From JAALLB01 sp017643495 (GTDB lineage Bacteria > Pseudomonadota > Alphaproteobacteria > Rhizobiales > Rhizobiaceae), in the NCBI GenBank assembly GCA_965216105.1, contig OZ244147.1:434001-498000 (forward strand): a DNA stretch of 64,000 nt, written 5' to 3'. Below are positions 16,436-24,557 of this stretch, one piece after another. Numbering within the stretch: position 1 is the stretch's first letter; each line of letters opens with the position of its first letter. The notes beneath the pieces were generated by a model. The model searched no databases. It was not told where the DNA came from and saw only the letters and a list, made by a program, of their open reading frames with translations. The position numbers and the translations under genes were made by a program.

Positions 16436-17005
16436 TCAGGGATGAATGCTGTAAAGACCTATATCGTCAATTTGAAAACCTCTGTCTGACGGTGACGCCG
16501 GCTCACCTTCTTTCGAGAGGTTTATTTTGTATTCTTCTTCAATGGCCTTTGTAAGCCTGTTGTCTGCTTCGCCATCCGGTTCGTCAATTGCATTGATAAC
16601 ATCATCAATAGTTACACCGAGCTTGTCCAATCCCAGTTCGTGCCCGATTTCTTTCAACAGGCTTTCACCGCCTTCCTTGCGGCGGATTTCCTGTACAGCC
16701 AGCCGAAGGTCACGGGCAAAACTGCCGGGATCTTCATAACTTTTCATCTCAAGACCGAGCTTTTCGCCCAGCCTCTCAAAGATTTGCATTTTGATTTCGT
16801 TGGTATCCCGATAGCTCATGCTGAAGAAATTATCGGCAATTCTGGCTTCAGCCGCACTGTTGGTTGTTGCCGGGTTTTTGATCCCGGGAACGAGACTGCC
16901 TTGTACAGGTTGATTCTGTATCGATGACTGGTCCTGCGCCTGCAAGTTGGCCGTCTTTTTAAAAACAGCAAGAGCAGAGGACGTGAAAGGATTTACAGCT
17001 TGCAT
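16436..17005 (-). CDS. Unknown conserved-looking protein, 189 residues
   Basis: I do not recognise this protein. It is soluble and acidic. A low-complexity, glutamine- and serine-rich N-terminal 55 residues (starting MQAVNPFTSSALAVFKK) is followed by a helical region with MQIFERLGEKLGLEMKSYED, ARDLRLAVQEIRRKEGGE and a valine/aspartate-rich stretch near VTIDDVINAIDEPDG. No signal peptide or membrane segment is seen. Its upstream region, which serves no other gene, carries a perfect CtrA-type box 107 bases before the start. CtrA targets include motility, pilus and cell-cycle genes, so such a role is possible, but nothing in the protein itself proves it. Confidence 0.75.
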   Translation of the reverse strand: MQAVNPFTSSALAVFKKTANLQAQDQSSIQNQPVQGSLVPGIKNPATTNSAAEARIADNFFSMSYRDTNEIKMQIFERLGEKLGLEMKSYEDPGSFARDLRLAVQEIRRKEGGESLLKEIGHELGLDKLGVTIDDVINAIDEPDGEADNRLTKAIEEEYKINLSKEGEPASPSDRGFQIDDIGLYSIHP

Positions 17006-17111
17006 GACGATAACCTTGCCCGACAGGATGCGAACCCAATTGCGCTTCCCGAGTTACAAATGATCTAGGCGTCATGCATAAATCGCACCATGACAAGTTG
17101 ATAATTTGTAC

Positions 17112-17127
17112 TTAAAATATCATTAAC
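17112..17127 (+). promoter_or_regulatory. Perfect CtrA-type box (TTAA-N7-TTAAC)
   Basis: TTAA at 17112-17115, seven bases, TTAAC at 17123-17127. The only gene whose promoter can lie here is the unknown 189-residue gene at 16436-17005 on the minus strand, because the ABC gene ends at 17163. Confidence 0.55.
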
Positions 17128-17162
17128 CTTGGAAGAGTTTGTCCGGCTTGAGAGCATTATCT

Positions 17163-18893
17163 TTATAATTGGCCTGCCTTGTTGCGTGATTGCGAAGCGA
17201 CAAAAACTGACAAGTCCATTTCCCTGTCAATATTCATCCCGGATGGCCGATGATGGGAAACACAGATGATTGTCGAGGCGGGAAGATGTTTTCTGACCAG
17301 CCCAAACATTGCTTCTTCCGCTTCCCGGTTCAGTGCACTGGTAGCTTCATCCAGCAGGATGATTGCCGGCTTCAGCAACAATATTCTTGCAAATACAAGG
17401 CGCTGTTTCTCACCGTTTGACAAGCCTTCGAGCGCATGGGGGCCATCCGCTTCCAGAAAACCGACACGCTTGGCAAGGCCTACCATCTCAAGTGTGGTTT
17501 TGTATTCACAGGGTTGGAAACAGAGCGGGTTTTCCGGATAGGAAAGCGCAGCCTTGATGCCATCCGGTGTGAGGTATGGCGTATGGGAAGCAAACAACAG
17601 TTTTTCCCCGGGGCGAGAAATGCGACCGTCACCATACGGCCATATGCCTGCGATTGCCCGGAGGAGGGTCGTTTTTCCGCTGCCCGATGGTGCATGAATC
17701 CAGATTTTTTCTCCTGGCTCGATGCAAATGTCAGGAATGGTTGCAAGCGGGATAGCTGCGGGTGAAAACAGTGTGAAATTGCTGACCTTAATCTTCTCGC
17801 TTGCCTGTGAATGTTCAATTGATACCGGTACGCCGGGCATGAGCTGCCGGTGCTCAACCATTTGCAGCAAACCATCCAGCCGTTCTGACGTTGCTACAAA
17901 ATCCGCCAGGTCTCGATAGGAAAAGATGAACCAGCTCAGGGTGGTGGTGACATTGGAAAATGCTGAAGCAAGCTGCATCAGACCGCCCAGTGTAACCTCT
18001 TTAGCCAGATAGGCGGGCAGGGAAAGAAACAGTGGTATGCGCAATACGGTTTGGAAATACGGGCGGGTGAACATCCCAACCAGAAATTCCCTGCGGATAA
18101 GAGCCTGCCAGTTGTGAATAATGTTGCCGAATCTGCCCCCAAGCCGCTCTTTTTCGGCTTGCTCTCCTCCGGCACTTGCAATCTCGCTTGCATTGTCCCG
18201 GAGTTGTACAAGTGCATACCGGAATTCCGCTTCCCTGTGCTCCTGTTCAAACAGCAGGTTTTTCAAGGGCCATCCAAGAAGGTGTGTCAGAATGCTGGAT
18301 ACAAGAACATAAATGAACGCAAGCCAAACGAGATAATGCGGAAGTGAAAAATCAATTCCGAAAAGCGTGAAATTCAAGGCAAAATTTGTCAGTCCCCACA
18401 AGACAGCAACATATGAAAATATGCCAACAATTCGGGTGAACAGATCGAGCGATTCATTAAGAAGGCCTGATACAAACAATCTGCAGTCTTCTGAAATTCG
18501 CTGGTCCGGATTTTCAAGCCCAGCTGGTGCCATTCCTTTGCGAAGATAAAAATAGGACCTGTTTTCGAGCCATTTTTTTGTTGTATGTGTTGTCAGCCGG
18601 GTACGCCAGCGTATCAGGACATATTTGCGAAGATAATCCGATACCAGAAAACGCAATGCACTTATTCCGGTAAGTCCGAAATAAAAAGCAGTCTGATGCA
18701 ATGCTTCTGAAACTTCATAATCTTCAAGCGCATCAAAGAAACGCGCATTCCAGGCAATGAATTCAAGTGAGATCCAGATGCTGGCCAGTTCCAGCGCTAT
18801 AATAATGGCCAGCAAGAAAAGCGTAACGCCGCTCCCGGGACCGGAAGCGGCGATTTTGGCAAGACGCCAGATGGTTTTGAGAGTGGCTTGCAA
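17163..18893 (-). CDS. SbmA/BacA-like ABC transporter, fused membrane and ATPase domains
   Basis: Inner-membrane protein of 576 residues of the ABC_membrane_2 (YddA/Rv1819c/peroxisomal ABCD) type. Residues 1-330 hold about six membrane helices related to SbmA/BacA, with the landmark LENPDQRISEDCR. The ATPase domain follows, with Walker A APSGSGKTTLL near residue 400, signature LSNGEKQRLVFAR, Walker B IILLDEATSAL near 511 and an H-loop VSHH. Relatives import peptides, cobalamin or hydrophilic compounds. The start is taken as a TTG at 18893 without a clear ribosome site, only 7 bases after the receptor stop, so translation may be coupled. Cotranscription with a TonB-dependent receptor suggests both act on the same imported molecule (inference). 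Confidence 0.88.
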   Translation of the reverse strand: MQATLKTIWRLAKIAASGPGSGVTLFLLAIIIALELASIWISLEFIAWNARFFDALEDYEVSEALHQTAFYFGLTGISALRFLVSDYLRKYVLIRWRTRLTTHTTKKWLENRSYFYLRKGMAPAGLENPDQRISEDCRLFVSGLLNESLDLFTRIVGIFSYVAVLWGLTNFALNFTLFGIDFSLPHYLVWLAFIYVLVSSILTHLLGWPLKNLLFEQEHREAEFRYALVQLRDNASEIASAGGEQAEKERLGGRFGNIIHNWQALIRREFLVGMFTRPYFQTVLRIPLFLSLPAYLAKEVTLGGLMQLASAFSNVTTTLSWFIFSYRDLADFVATSERLDGLLQMVEHRQLMPGVPVSIEHSQASEKIKVSNFTLFSPAAIPLATIPDICIEPGEKIWIHAPSGSGKTTLLRAIAGIWPYGDGRISRPGEKLLFASHTPYLTPDGIKAALSYPENPLCFQPCEYKTTLEMVGLAKRVGFLEADGPHALEGLSNGEKQRLVFARILLLKPAIILLDEATSALNREAEEAMFGLVRKHLPASTIICVSHHRPSGMNIDREMDLSVFVASQSRNKAGQL

Positions 18894-18900
18894 AACGGAG

Positions 18901-21177
18901 CTAGAAAGTCAGTTTGTAGCCGATTTCGAAAACCCGCCCGGCACCGGTTTGCAATTCTATCGGATTGGTGCGGGCAACCGCTGCCGAAGGACTGGTTGTT
19001 CGGTCGGCCGCGCCAAATTCAAAATAGCGCTGGTCAAAAACGTTCTTCAGCCCCAGACGGAGTTCGGAATTTTCGGTCGGCTGCCATCTTGCATAAAGGT
19101 CAAGCAGGGTATAACCGCCCGGCTTGAAGCCATTGATGCTGGAAACCCGACGAACCGGCGCGACCATTGAGGTAACGGCATCAAGTGTCAGGTCATATTC
19201 CGGAATTTCATAGGTCAGGCCCAATACAGCCTTGATTGGTGGTGCAGTGTAGTCAACCGGGGCGGCGTTTGCTGTTGCCTGTTGTGTACCCTGTTGCCAT
19301 GCGAATGAAAGATCGGCCCGGAAGTTGTCTGAAAAACTGTATCCTGCGGATGCTTCAATCCCGTACAGTTCCACTGATGACAGGTTTCTGTATGTATAAT
19401 CGGTTGTACCCGGAATCTGGTAAAATGACTGGATGAAATCCACGTAGTCGGCATAAAAGCCATTGACTGAAAAATATCCCTGATCAAATTCCCCGCGCAG
19501 GCCAACCTCGTAATTGTCGACTGATTCAGGTCTCAGGTCCGGTGCCGGTATCAGGTTGAAAAACGTTCCAGGCAGAGATGTGAAGAGCTGTTGGGCCGTT
19601 GGCATCTTGAAGCCCTGGTTAAAGGCTGCATAGACCGAGTAGTTCTCTGTAAGTTTGAGATTTGCAGAGAGGGCGAACAATATCTCCTGGCTGGAAACCT
19701 CCCGTGGTTCCGAGCCGGCGACAGGTTGGTAATCGGCATCCGGTCGCGGTTCCAGCAAGTAGGTTGCATAACGAATACCCGGTGTGATTTCCAAAACACC
19801 GTCGAAAAACTCAATCTGGTCCTGAATGTAGAAATCGGCCCGTGTTGTTGTTGCATTGGCGAAGTTGAATCCGCCACCTCGGGTTTGGGTAACAGTTCCC
19901 GCAGTCAGGTTTCTTTCAGTATCAATTCGCTGATAATCAGTCGTTGTTATGTCCCCGTCAAAACCCCAGGTAATAACGTGATTGATGTTATTTGCGCTGA
20001 ACCGTGATGTTAATTGTGCATCAAGTTCAAAGAAATTTTCTTCCAGAGACAGGAAGTCTTCTTCAACAATACTGTCCCCTGATGCATCGGTTCGTCTTTC
20101 GGTTCCGGTCCTCTCGTATCCGTTGGGTGAGTAGCTGAAGCTCCACTTCAGGTCATCAACGAATGCTCCACCAACATGCATGTCGTGTTCAATGGCAAAC
20201 CGTCCGCGATACAGGTCAAGCTTTCTGTCATATCCGGTGATCACGTCTCCGGTGGGCATTCCCATGAAGTCGTAGGTGGGGCCGAGAACCTGATTGTAGT
20301 CAACGTCAGTCTCGCGGGTAAGGTAATCAAGGGAAAGCTCAAACCTGTTGTCGTCATCAGGTGTGTAAACCCATTTAGCCAGACCGCGATAACTTTGCTT
20401 GTCTGTGGGATCGAGTTGATTGCAGGGTGTGGCGCCGAATGTCGTGTTCCTCGGACAACCGTATATGCCGCCATCAGCGCGGGCCTTGGAAAATTCGGCC
20501 TCATTCGCCTGGCTGTAATTCAGGCCGCCAAGAAAGCTGAGTTCCGGTGACAATCGCTGGGCAATTGTTGCCGTTGTATTCATCTCATCATCAAGGCTGC
20601 TGTAGCTGATATCGACTTCGCCTCCGGTGTCTTTCCCGTCGGTCAGAAAATCTTCCGGATCATAGGTCTCCAGCGCAACAATACCGCCAAGTGCGTCAGA
20701 TCCCCACAATACAGAACCCGGCCCTCGAACGATGTCTGCCTGTTTGGTGAAGTTGAAATCGAGGTAGTCCCTTGTGCCATCGATAATGCGTTCAGGGACC
20801 CTTGCTCCGTCAACCAGCATCTGGACCCGGTTACCCCCCACCCCACGGACCTGAAAGCCGCCATAGGTGCTGAAAGGGTCGGTGCCGGTGGTTTGGCGCA
20901 CTACCTCCACGCCGGGCTCACCCCGGACAAGTTCTTTCATGTCGGTTATGCCACGGTCATCGATTTCCTCGGAGTCAATGACAGTTACATTGGCTGGCAA
21001 GTCCAGTGGTTTCCTGCCTTGCCGGTCAACAAAGATGGTGATGTTTTCGAGCGAAGTGGTTTCTGTTTCATCGGCAACTTCCTGTTGCCCGTTCCCAGTT
21101 TCTTGTGACGCTGCAAAATTGCAGGCAGTCAAAAAGGTGGTCGCGCACAAAATTGCGCGCAGCGAAGCTAACGACAT
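18901..21177 (-). CDS. TonB-dependent outer-membrane receptor (heme/hemoglobin type)
   Basis: Outer-membrane gated channel of 758 residues. A signal sequence (about 1-24) precedes the plug domain with PANVTVIDSEEIDDRG, YGGFQVRGVGGNRVQMLVDG and IVRGPGSVLWGSDALGG, which is the pattern of the TonB-hemoglobin/transferrin/lactoferrin subfamily. The beta barrel ends in a C-terminal phenylalanine (IGYKLTF). The heme-receptor landmarks appear as FNQGFKMPTAQQLF (FRAP-like) and PAPDLRPESVDNYEVG (NPNL-like, with changes), so heme is plausible but not sure. No hmuSTUV heme genes adjoin it; instead an SbmA-like ABC protein follows directly. An inverted repeat lies about 100 bases upstream. Iron control is likely by analogy. 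Confidence 0.9.
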   Translation of the reverse strand: MSLASLRAILCATTFLTACNFAASQETGNGQQEVADETETTSLENITIFVDRQGRKPLDLPANVTVIDSEEIDDRGITDMKELVRGEPGVEVVRQTTGTDPFSTYGGFQVRGVGGNRVQMLVDGARVPERIIDGTRDYLDFNFTKQADIVRGPGSVLWGSDALGGIVALETYDPEDFLTDGKDTGGEVDISYSSLDDEMNTTATIAQRLSPELSFLGGLNYSQANEAEFSKARADGGIYGCPRNTTFGATPCNQLDPTDKQSYRGLAKWVYTPDDDNRFELSLDYLTRETDVDYNQVLGPTYDFMGMPTGDVITGYDRKLDLYRGRFAIEHDMHVGGAFVDDLKWSFSYSPNGYERTGTERRTDASGDSIVEEDFLSLEENFFELDAQLTSRFSANNINHVITWGFDGDITTTDYQRIDTERNLTAGTVTQTRGGGFNFANATTTRADFYIQDQIEFFDGVLEITPGIRYATYLLEPRPDADYQPVAGSEPREVSSQEILFALSANLKLTENYSVYAAFNQGFKMPTAQQLFTSLPGTFFNLIPAPDLRPESVDNYEVGLRGEFDQGYFSVNGFYADYVDFIQSFYQIPGTTDYTYRNLSSVELYGIEASAGYSFSDNFRADLSFAWQQGTQQATANAAPVDYTAPPIKAVLGLTYEIPEYDLTLDAVTSMVAPVRRVSSINGFKPGGYTLLDLYARWQPTENSELRLGLKNVFDQRYFEFGAADRTTSPSAAVARTNPIELQTGAGRVFEIGYKLTF

Positions 21178-21276
21178 GGTACCCCAGTCCCCTGTATGGT
21201 TTTGTTATTTTAAGTAGGTGGCTCGCTGGAGGGCTGAAAAACAGGCCGCAGTCTTGCTGGCTGATGCGCAATATAT

Positions 21277-21298
21277 TTAACTAGATAAAATTAGTCAA
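21277..21298. promoter_or_regulatory. Imperfect inverted repeat upstream of the TonB receptor
   Basis: TTAACTAG-N6-TTAGTCAA, two 8-base arms matching at six positions in a very AT-rich stretch 100 bases before the receptor start. It may be a binding site for an iron regulator, but it does not match the Irr, RirA or Fur boxes I know. Confidence 0.35.
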
Positions 21299-21336
21299 CT
21301 TATAGCAGTGCCGACACAGCGAAGCTTGTTGTGTCC

Positions 21337-21352
21337 ATGAGACAAGTCTCAT
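21337..21352. repeat. Perfect 16-base palindrome, unassigned
   Basis: ATGAGACAAGTCTCAT? reads the same on both strands apart from its four central bases CAAG, so it is a 6-bp inverted repeat ATGAGA/TCTCAT. It lies between the acyl-CoA dehydrogenase stop (21402) and the receptor promoter. No T tract follows on either strand, so it is not a typical terminator. Confidence 0.4.
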
Positions 21353-21401
21353 CGGGCTACACAGTAACCCTGTCCAATGCATCATAATCCAGGCGAGTTT
21401 G

Positions 21402-22619
21402 TCAGAAAGCGGCAATACCGGTTTGGGCACGACCCAATACAAGGGCATGAATGTCGTGCGTGCCCTCAAGTGTGTTGACTGTTTCCATGTTCATGAGATG
21501 GCGAATGACATGGTATTCATCCGATATGCCGTTTCCTCCGTGGATGTCACGGGCCATTCTGGCAATATCGAGAGCCTTGCCTGCATTGTTTCGCTTGAGA
21601 AGCGATATCATTTCCGAGCTGGCTTTGCCCTGGTCGCGCAGCCTGCTCACATGCAGGCATCCGAGCAGGCCGAGGGTGATCTCGGTTTGCATGTCTGCCA
21701 GCTTTTTCTGGATCAATTGATTGGCTGCCAGTGGCTTGCCGAACTGCTTGCGGTCGATTGCATATTGGCGGGCTGCAAACCAGCAGGCTTCCGCAGCGCC
21801 GATTGCTCCCCAGCAGATTCCGAAACGGGCGTTGTTCAGGCAACCGAAAGGCGCGCTCATGCCCCTTGCATTTGGCAGGCGGTTTTCTTCGGGCACAAAC
21901 ACGTCATCCATGTGTATCTGTCCGGTGGGTGAGGCGCGAACCGAGAATTTTCCCTCAATCTTGCTGGTTTCTAGCCCGGTCATGCCGCGCTCAAGAATGA
22001 AGCCGGCAATGTGACCCTTGTCATCCTTTGCCCAGACAATCATCAAGTCGGCAATGGGGGCATGGGTAATCCATGTCTTGCTGCCGCTCAGACGGTAACC
22101 GCCATCCACTTTTCGGGCGTAGCTGCGCATTCCTCCGGGATCAGAACCATGATCAGGTTCGGTCAGGCCAAAGCAGCCGAGCAGTTCTGCGCGTGCCATT
22201 CCGGGAAGGTATTTTTCACGCTGTTCATCGGAGCCATACAAATAGATGGGCATCATGGAAAGCGTGCTTTGCACGCCAAGTGCCGACCGGAAACTGGTGT
22301 CGATACGCTCGAACTCGCGTGCGATAAGGCCGTAAGCAACGTAGCTGATACCAGCGCATCCATACCCTTCAAGGGTGGCACCCAGAAATCCGAGTTCAGC
22401 CATTTCCTGCATCACTTCCTGATCAAAGGTTTCATGACGGTTGGCCTGCAGGATCCTTGGCATCAAGCGGTTCTCGGCGTAGTTGCGCGCAGTATCCCGG
22501 ATCAGGATTTCTTCCTCGGTCAAATGAGCATCAATGCGGTAGGGGTCTTCCCAGTCGAAAGGGATGCCGTGCAGTCCGGCAGCTTTCAGGGTTGTCTGGT
22601 CCGGTGATGAATTGCTCAT
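21402..22619 (-). CDS. Acyl-CoA dehydrogenase, glutaryl-CoA dehydrogenase-like paralogue
   Basis: FAD acyl-CoA dehydrogenase of 405 residues, similar along its whole length to the glutaryl-CoA dehydrogenase at 6718. It keeps the catalytic glutamate in TLEGTHDIHAL (residue 385) and the arginine of the carboxylate pocket in SFRSALGVQSTLSMM, but differs around it (ALGVQST in place of MMSVQSS). The substrate may therefore be another dicarboxylyl-CoA. Further landmarks are GCFGLTEPDHGSDPGG and KTWITHAP. It overlaps the enoyl-CoA hydratase gene by 4 bases and lies at the end of the LysR/hydratase unit, so it belongs to the catabolic locus at 21.4-31.5 kb. Confidence 0.9.
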   Translation of the reverse strand: MSNSSPDQTTLKAAGLHGIPFDWEDPYRIDAHLTEEEILIRDTARNYAENRLMPRILQANRHETFDQEVMQEMAELGFLGATLEGYGCAGISYVAYGLIAREFERIDTSFRSALGVQSTLSMMPIYLYGSDEQREKYLPGMARAELLGCFGLTEPDHGSDPGGMRSYARKVDGGYRLSGSKTWITHAPIADLMIVWAKDDKGHIAGFILERGMTGLETSKIEGKFSVRASPTGQIHMDDVFVPEENRLPNARGMSAPFGCLNNARFGICWGAIGAAEACWFAARQYAIDRKQFGKPLAANQLIQKKLADMQTEITLGLLGCLHVSRLRDQGKASSEMISLLKRNNAGKALDIARMARDIHGGNGISDEYHVIRHLMNMETVNTLEGTHDIHALVLGRAQTGIAAF

Positions 22620-23434
22620 GCTTTTTCCTGCCCTGCTGGCTGGTTCATTTCATTGTCGGGTATTCCGGAAAATTCCGGTTTCCTTTTTTGAAGGAAGGCA
22701 CTGACCCCTTCCTGCTTGTCGGCGCTAGCCAGAAGGATTTGAAACCAGCGGTGTTCGTAATCAATTGCCCGCTCAAGGCTCATGTCTGTGCTCTTGGAAA
22801 CCGTATCTATGACGGCACGTGTGGCAATCGGTGCTAGACGGATGATACGATCTTCCAGCCTGCTCAATTCCTGCGCGAATTCGCTTGCCTCAACCACCCA
22901 GTCCACAAGGCCAATCCGTTCAGCTTCTGTTGCGCTCACACGTTCAGCCATCATCACCATTCGCAAGGCGCGGCCGCGACCTGTCAGGCGTGCAAGACGT
23001 GCTGTTCCGCCGTTTGCAGGCAAGATTCCAAGGCTGGTTTCAGGCAGGCCAAGCTGTGCACTGGATGATGCAAAGCGCAAGTTGCAGGCAAGTGCAAGTT
23101 CCAGTCCCCCACCAAGCGCAAAACCCTCAATGGCAGCGATTGTGGGGAACGGGGAAGTTTCAAGGAGGTGGGCCAACTCCCGCCGTTTGCCGAAACTGAT
23201 TTCACTCCATTGCGTCCGTTTTTGCATTTCCTGCAGGTCTGCGCCTGCTGCAAACGCCTTGCCTCCCGAGCCGGCAAGAACAAGTACCCTGGTTTCGTCA
23301 GGCAGGTTTTTCACGACTTCCAGTGTTTCGGAAATCAGCTTGTTGTTCAATGCGTTGAGAACTTTGGGGCGGTTGAATGTAATGCGGGCTCTTGGTCCGG
23401 CCTGTTCATAAATTATGGTTTCAAAATCAGTCAT
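22616..23434 (-). CDS. Enoyl-CoA hydratase/isomerase family protein
   Basis: Crotonase-fold enzyme of 272 residues that adds water to a 2-enoyl-CoA, in the cytosol. The oxyanion hole segments are KAFAAGADLQEM and EGFALGGGLELALACNLRFA. Both catalytic glutamates of hydratases are present, one in GGGLELAL and one in LPETSLGILP, so a true hydratase is more likely than an isomerase or hydrolase. Start ATG at 23434; the stop overlaps the acyl-CoA dehydrogenase start (ATGA). The LysR gene ends 93 bases upstream on the same strand, which suggests one transcript lysR-hydratase-dehydrogenase. Confidence 0.92.
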   Translation of the reverse strand: MTDFETIIYEQAGPRARITFNRPKVLNALNNKLISETLEVVKNLPDETRVLVLAGSGGKAFAAGADLQEMQKRTQWSEISFGKRRELAHLLETSPFPTIAAIEGFALGGGLELALACNLRFASSSAQLGLPETSLGILPANGGTARLARLTGRGRALRMVMMAERVSATEAERIGLVDWVVEASEFAQELSRLEDRIIRLAPIATRAVIDTVSKSTDMSLERAIDYEHRWFQILLASADKQEGVSAFLQKRKPEFSGIPDNEMNQPAGQEKA

Positions 23435-23527
23435 CCAAGGCTCCCTGTAACACGATGCAAACCTAGGAGCGGCTTCAGGATTTGGTCAAATTTATTTTGG
23501 AAAGGTGTATTATTTTAATTGTGAATA

Positions 23528-24436
23528 TTAAGTGGCGTTGCACAAGGTCAGCAGCTGGTTGCGCAGCCATTGATGTCCCGGATCCTTGTCCACGGAATCG
23601 TGCCAGATCATGTAAATCGGAAATTCGGGTGTGTGCACCGGTACCGTGTAGGTGCGTAACTTGAACTGGTCGGCATAAAGATAGGCAATACGCCGGGGCA
23701 AGGTGCCGATCAGGTTTGAGCTTCTCACGACAGCCGGCATGGAAAGGAAATGGGGGACAACCAGTGAGATCTTTCTCTCAAGGCCCCGTTTTGCCAATGC
23801 AAGGTCGATCATCGGCATTGATTTTCTGCGCGGCTCGATAACAACATGGGAAAGGCTGAGAAAATTGTCCATGCTGAGCTGTTCGCCAACAAGTGGGTTG
23901 TCCCAGCGAGCGAGCGTAACAAGGCTTTCTGTCAGGGCGCAGACATTGTTGAAGCCGCTTCCGCGCAGAATGAAGTAGTCAAATGCAAGATCGACAGTGC
24001 CATCCCTCAGTTCCCGGCTGAGTTCCATCGCGCTTTCTGACCGAATCCGTATCTTGATGCCGGGAGCTGCTGAATTCAGCCAGTCAATGAAGCGTGGCAA
24101 AACCACGGTTTCACCGTAATCCTCAACTGCGATAACAAACTCGCGTTCCGAATTCGCGTATTCAAAGCTTTCATTCGGGCGTAATCCGCGTTCCAGCACA
24201 TCGAGTGCCTGACGGATCGGCTCCCTTAGCGATTTTGCCCGTGCAGTTGGTGCCATACCCCGTCCTTCGCGCTTGAAAAGCGGGTCACCAATCGTCTCGC
24301 GCAGCCGGGTCAAGGCGTTGGAAACAGCCGGTTGCGACAGGTTGAGCCGTTCAGCCGCCTTGGAGATGCTGCGCTCCAGATAGATTGCATCAAAAACAAT
24401 CAGCAGATTTAGATCCATGTTTCTGAGATTGGTCAT
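23528..24436 (-). CDS. LysR family transcriptional regulator of the catabolic locus
   Basis: LysR-type activator of 302 residues. The N-terminal helix-turn-helix reads AIYLERSISKAAERLNLSQP, continuing AVSNALTRLRE, and the substrate-binding domain follows from about residue 95. I start at the ATG at 24436 (MTNLRNMDLNLL); the frame runs further upstream, but that stretch is AT-rich promoter DNA. It sits between the hydratase/dehydrogenase pair downstream and the divergent thiolase-like operon, so it probably controls both, with the inducer being the substrate or its CoA ester (inference). Palindromes in the 121-base divergent gap are candidate binding sites. Confidence 0.9.
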   Translation of the reverse strand: MTNLRNMDLNLLIVFDAIYLERSISKAAERLNLSQPAVSNALTRLRETIGDPLFKREGRGMAPTARAKSLREPIRQALDVLERGLRPNESFEYANSEREFVIAVEDYGETVVLPRFIDWLNSAAPGIKIRIRSESAMELSRELRDGTVDLAFDYFILRGSGFNNVCALTESLVTLARWDNPLVGEQLSMDNFLSLSHVVIEPRRKSMPMIDLALAKRGLERKISLVVPHFLSMPAVVRSSNLIGTLPRRIAYLYADQFKLRTYTVPVHTPEFPIYMIWHDSVDKDPGHQWLRNQLLTLCNAT

Positions 24437-24460
24437 TCGCACTCTTCTATTTTCATTATC

Positions 24461-24483
24461 AATAAAGCTTATTCTAATTAGAA
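24461..24483. promoter_or_regulatory. Palindromes in the LysR / thiolase divergent promoter
   Basis: AATAA-AGC-TTATT (24461-24473) overlaps the perfect 12-base palindrome TTCTAATTAGAA (24472-24483). The pair lies 25-47 bases from the LysR start and 75-97 bases from the thiolase-like start, a usual position for a LysR-type site. Confidence 0.5.
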
Positions 24484-24557
24484 ATTGGACAAATACTACT
24501 CCGCTTTTCATGCTTGCAACTGAATTGATGTCGAAATCAATGCTTGGAGAAATGAAT

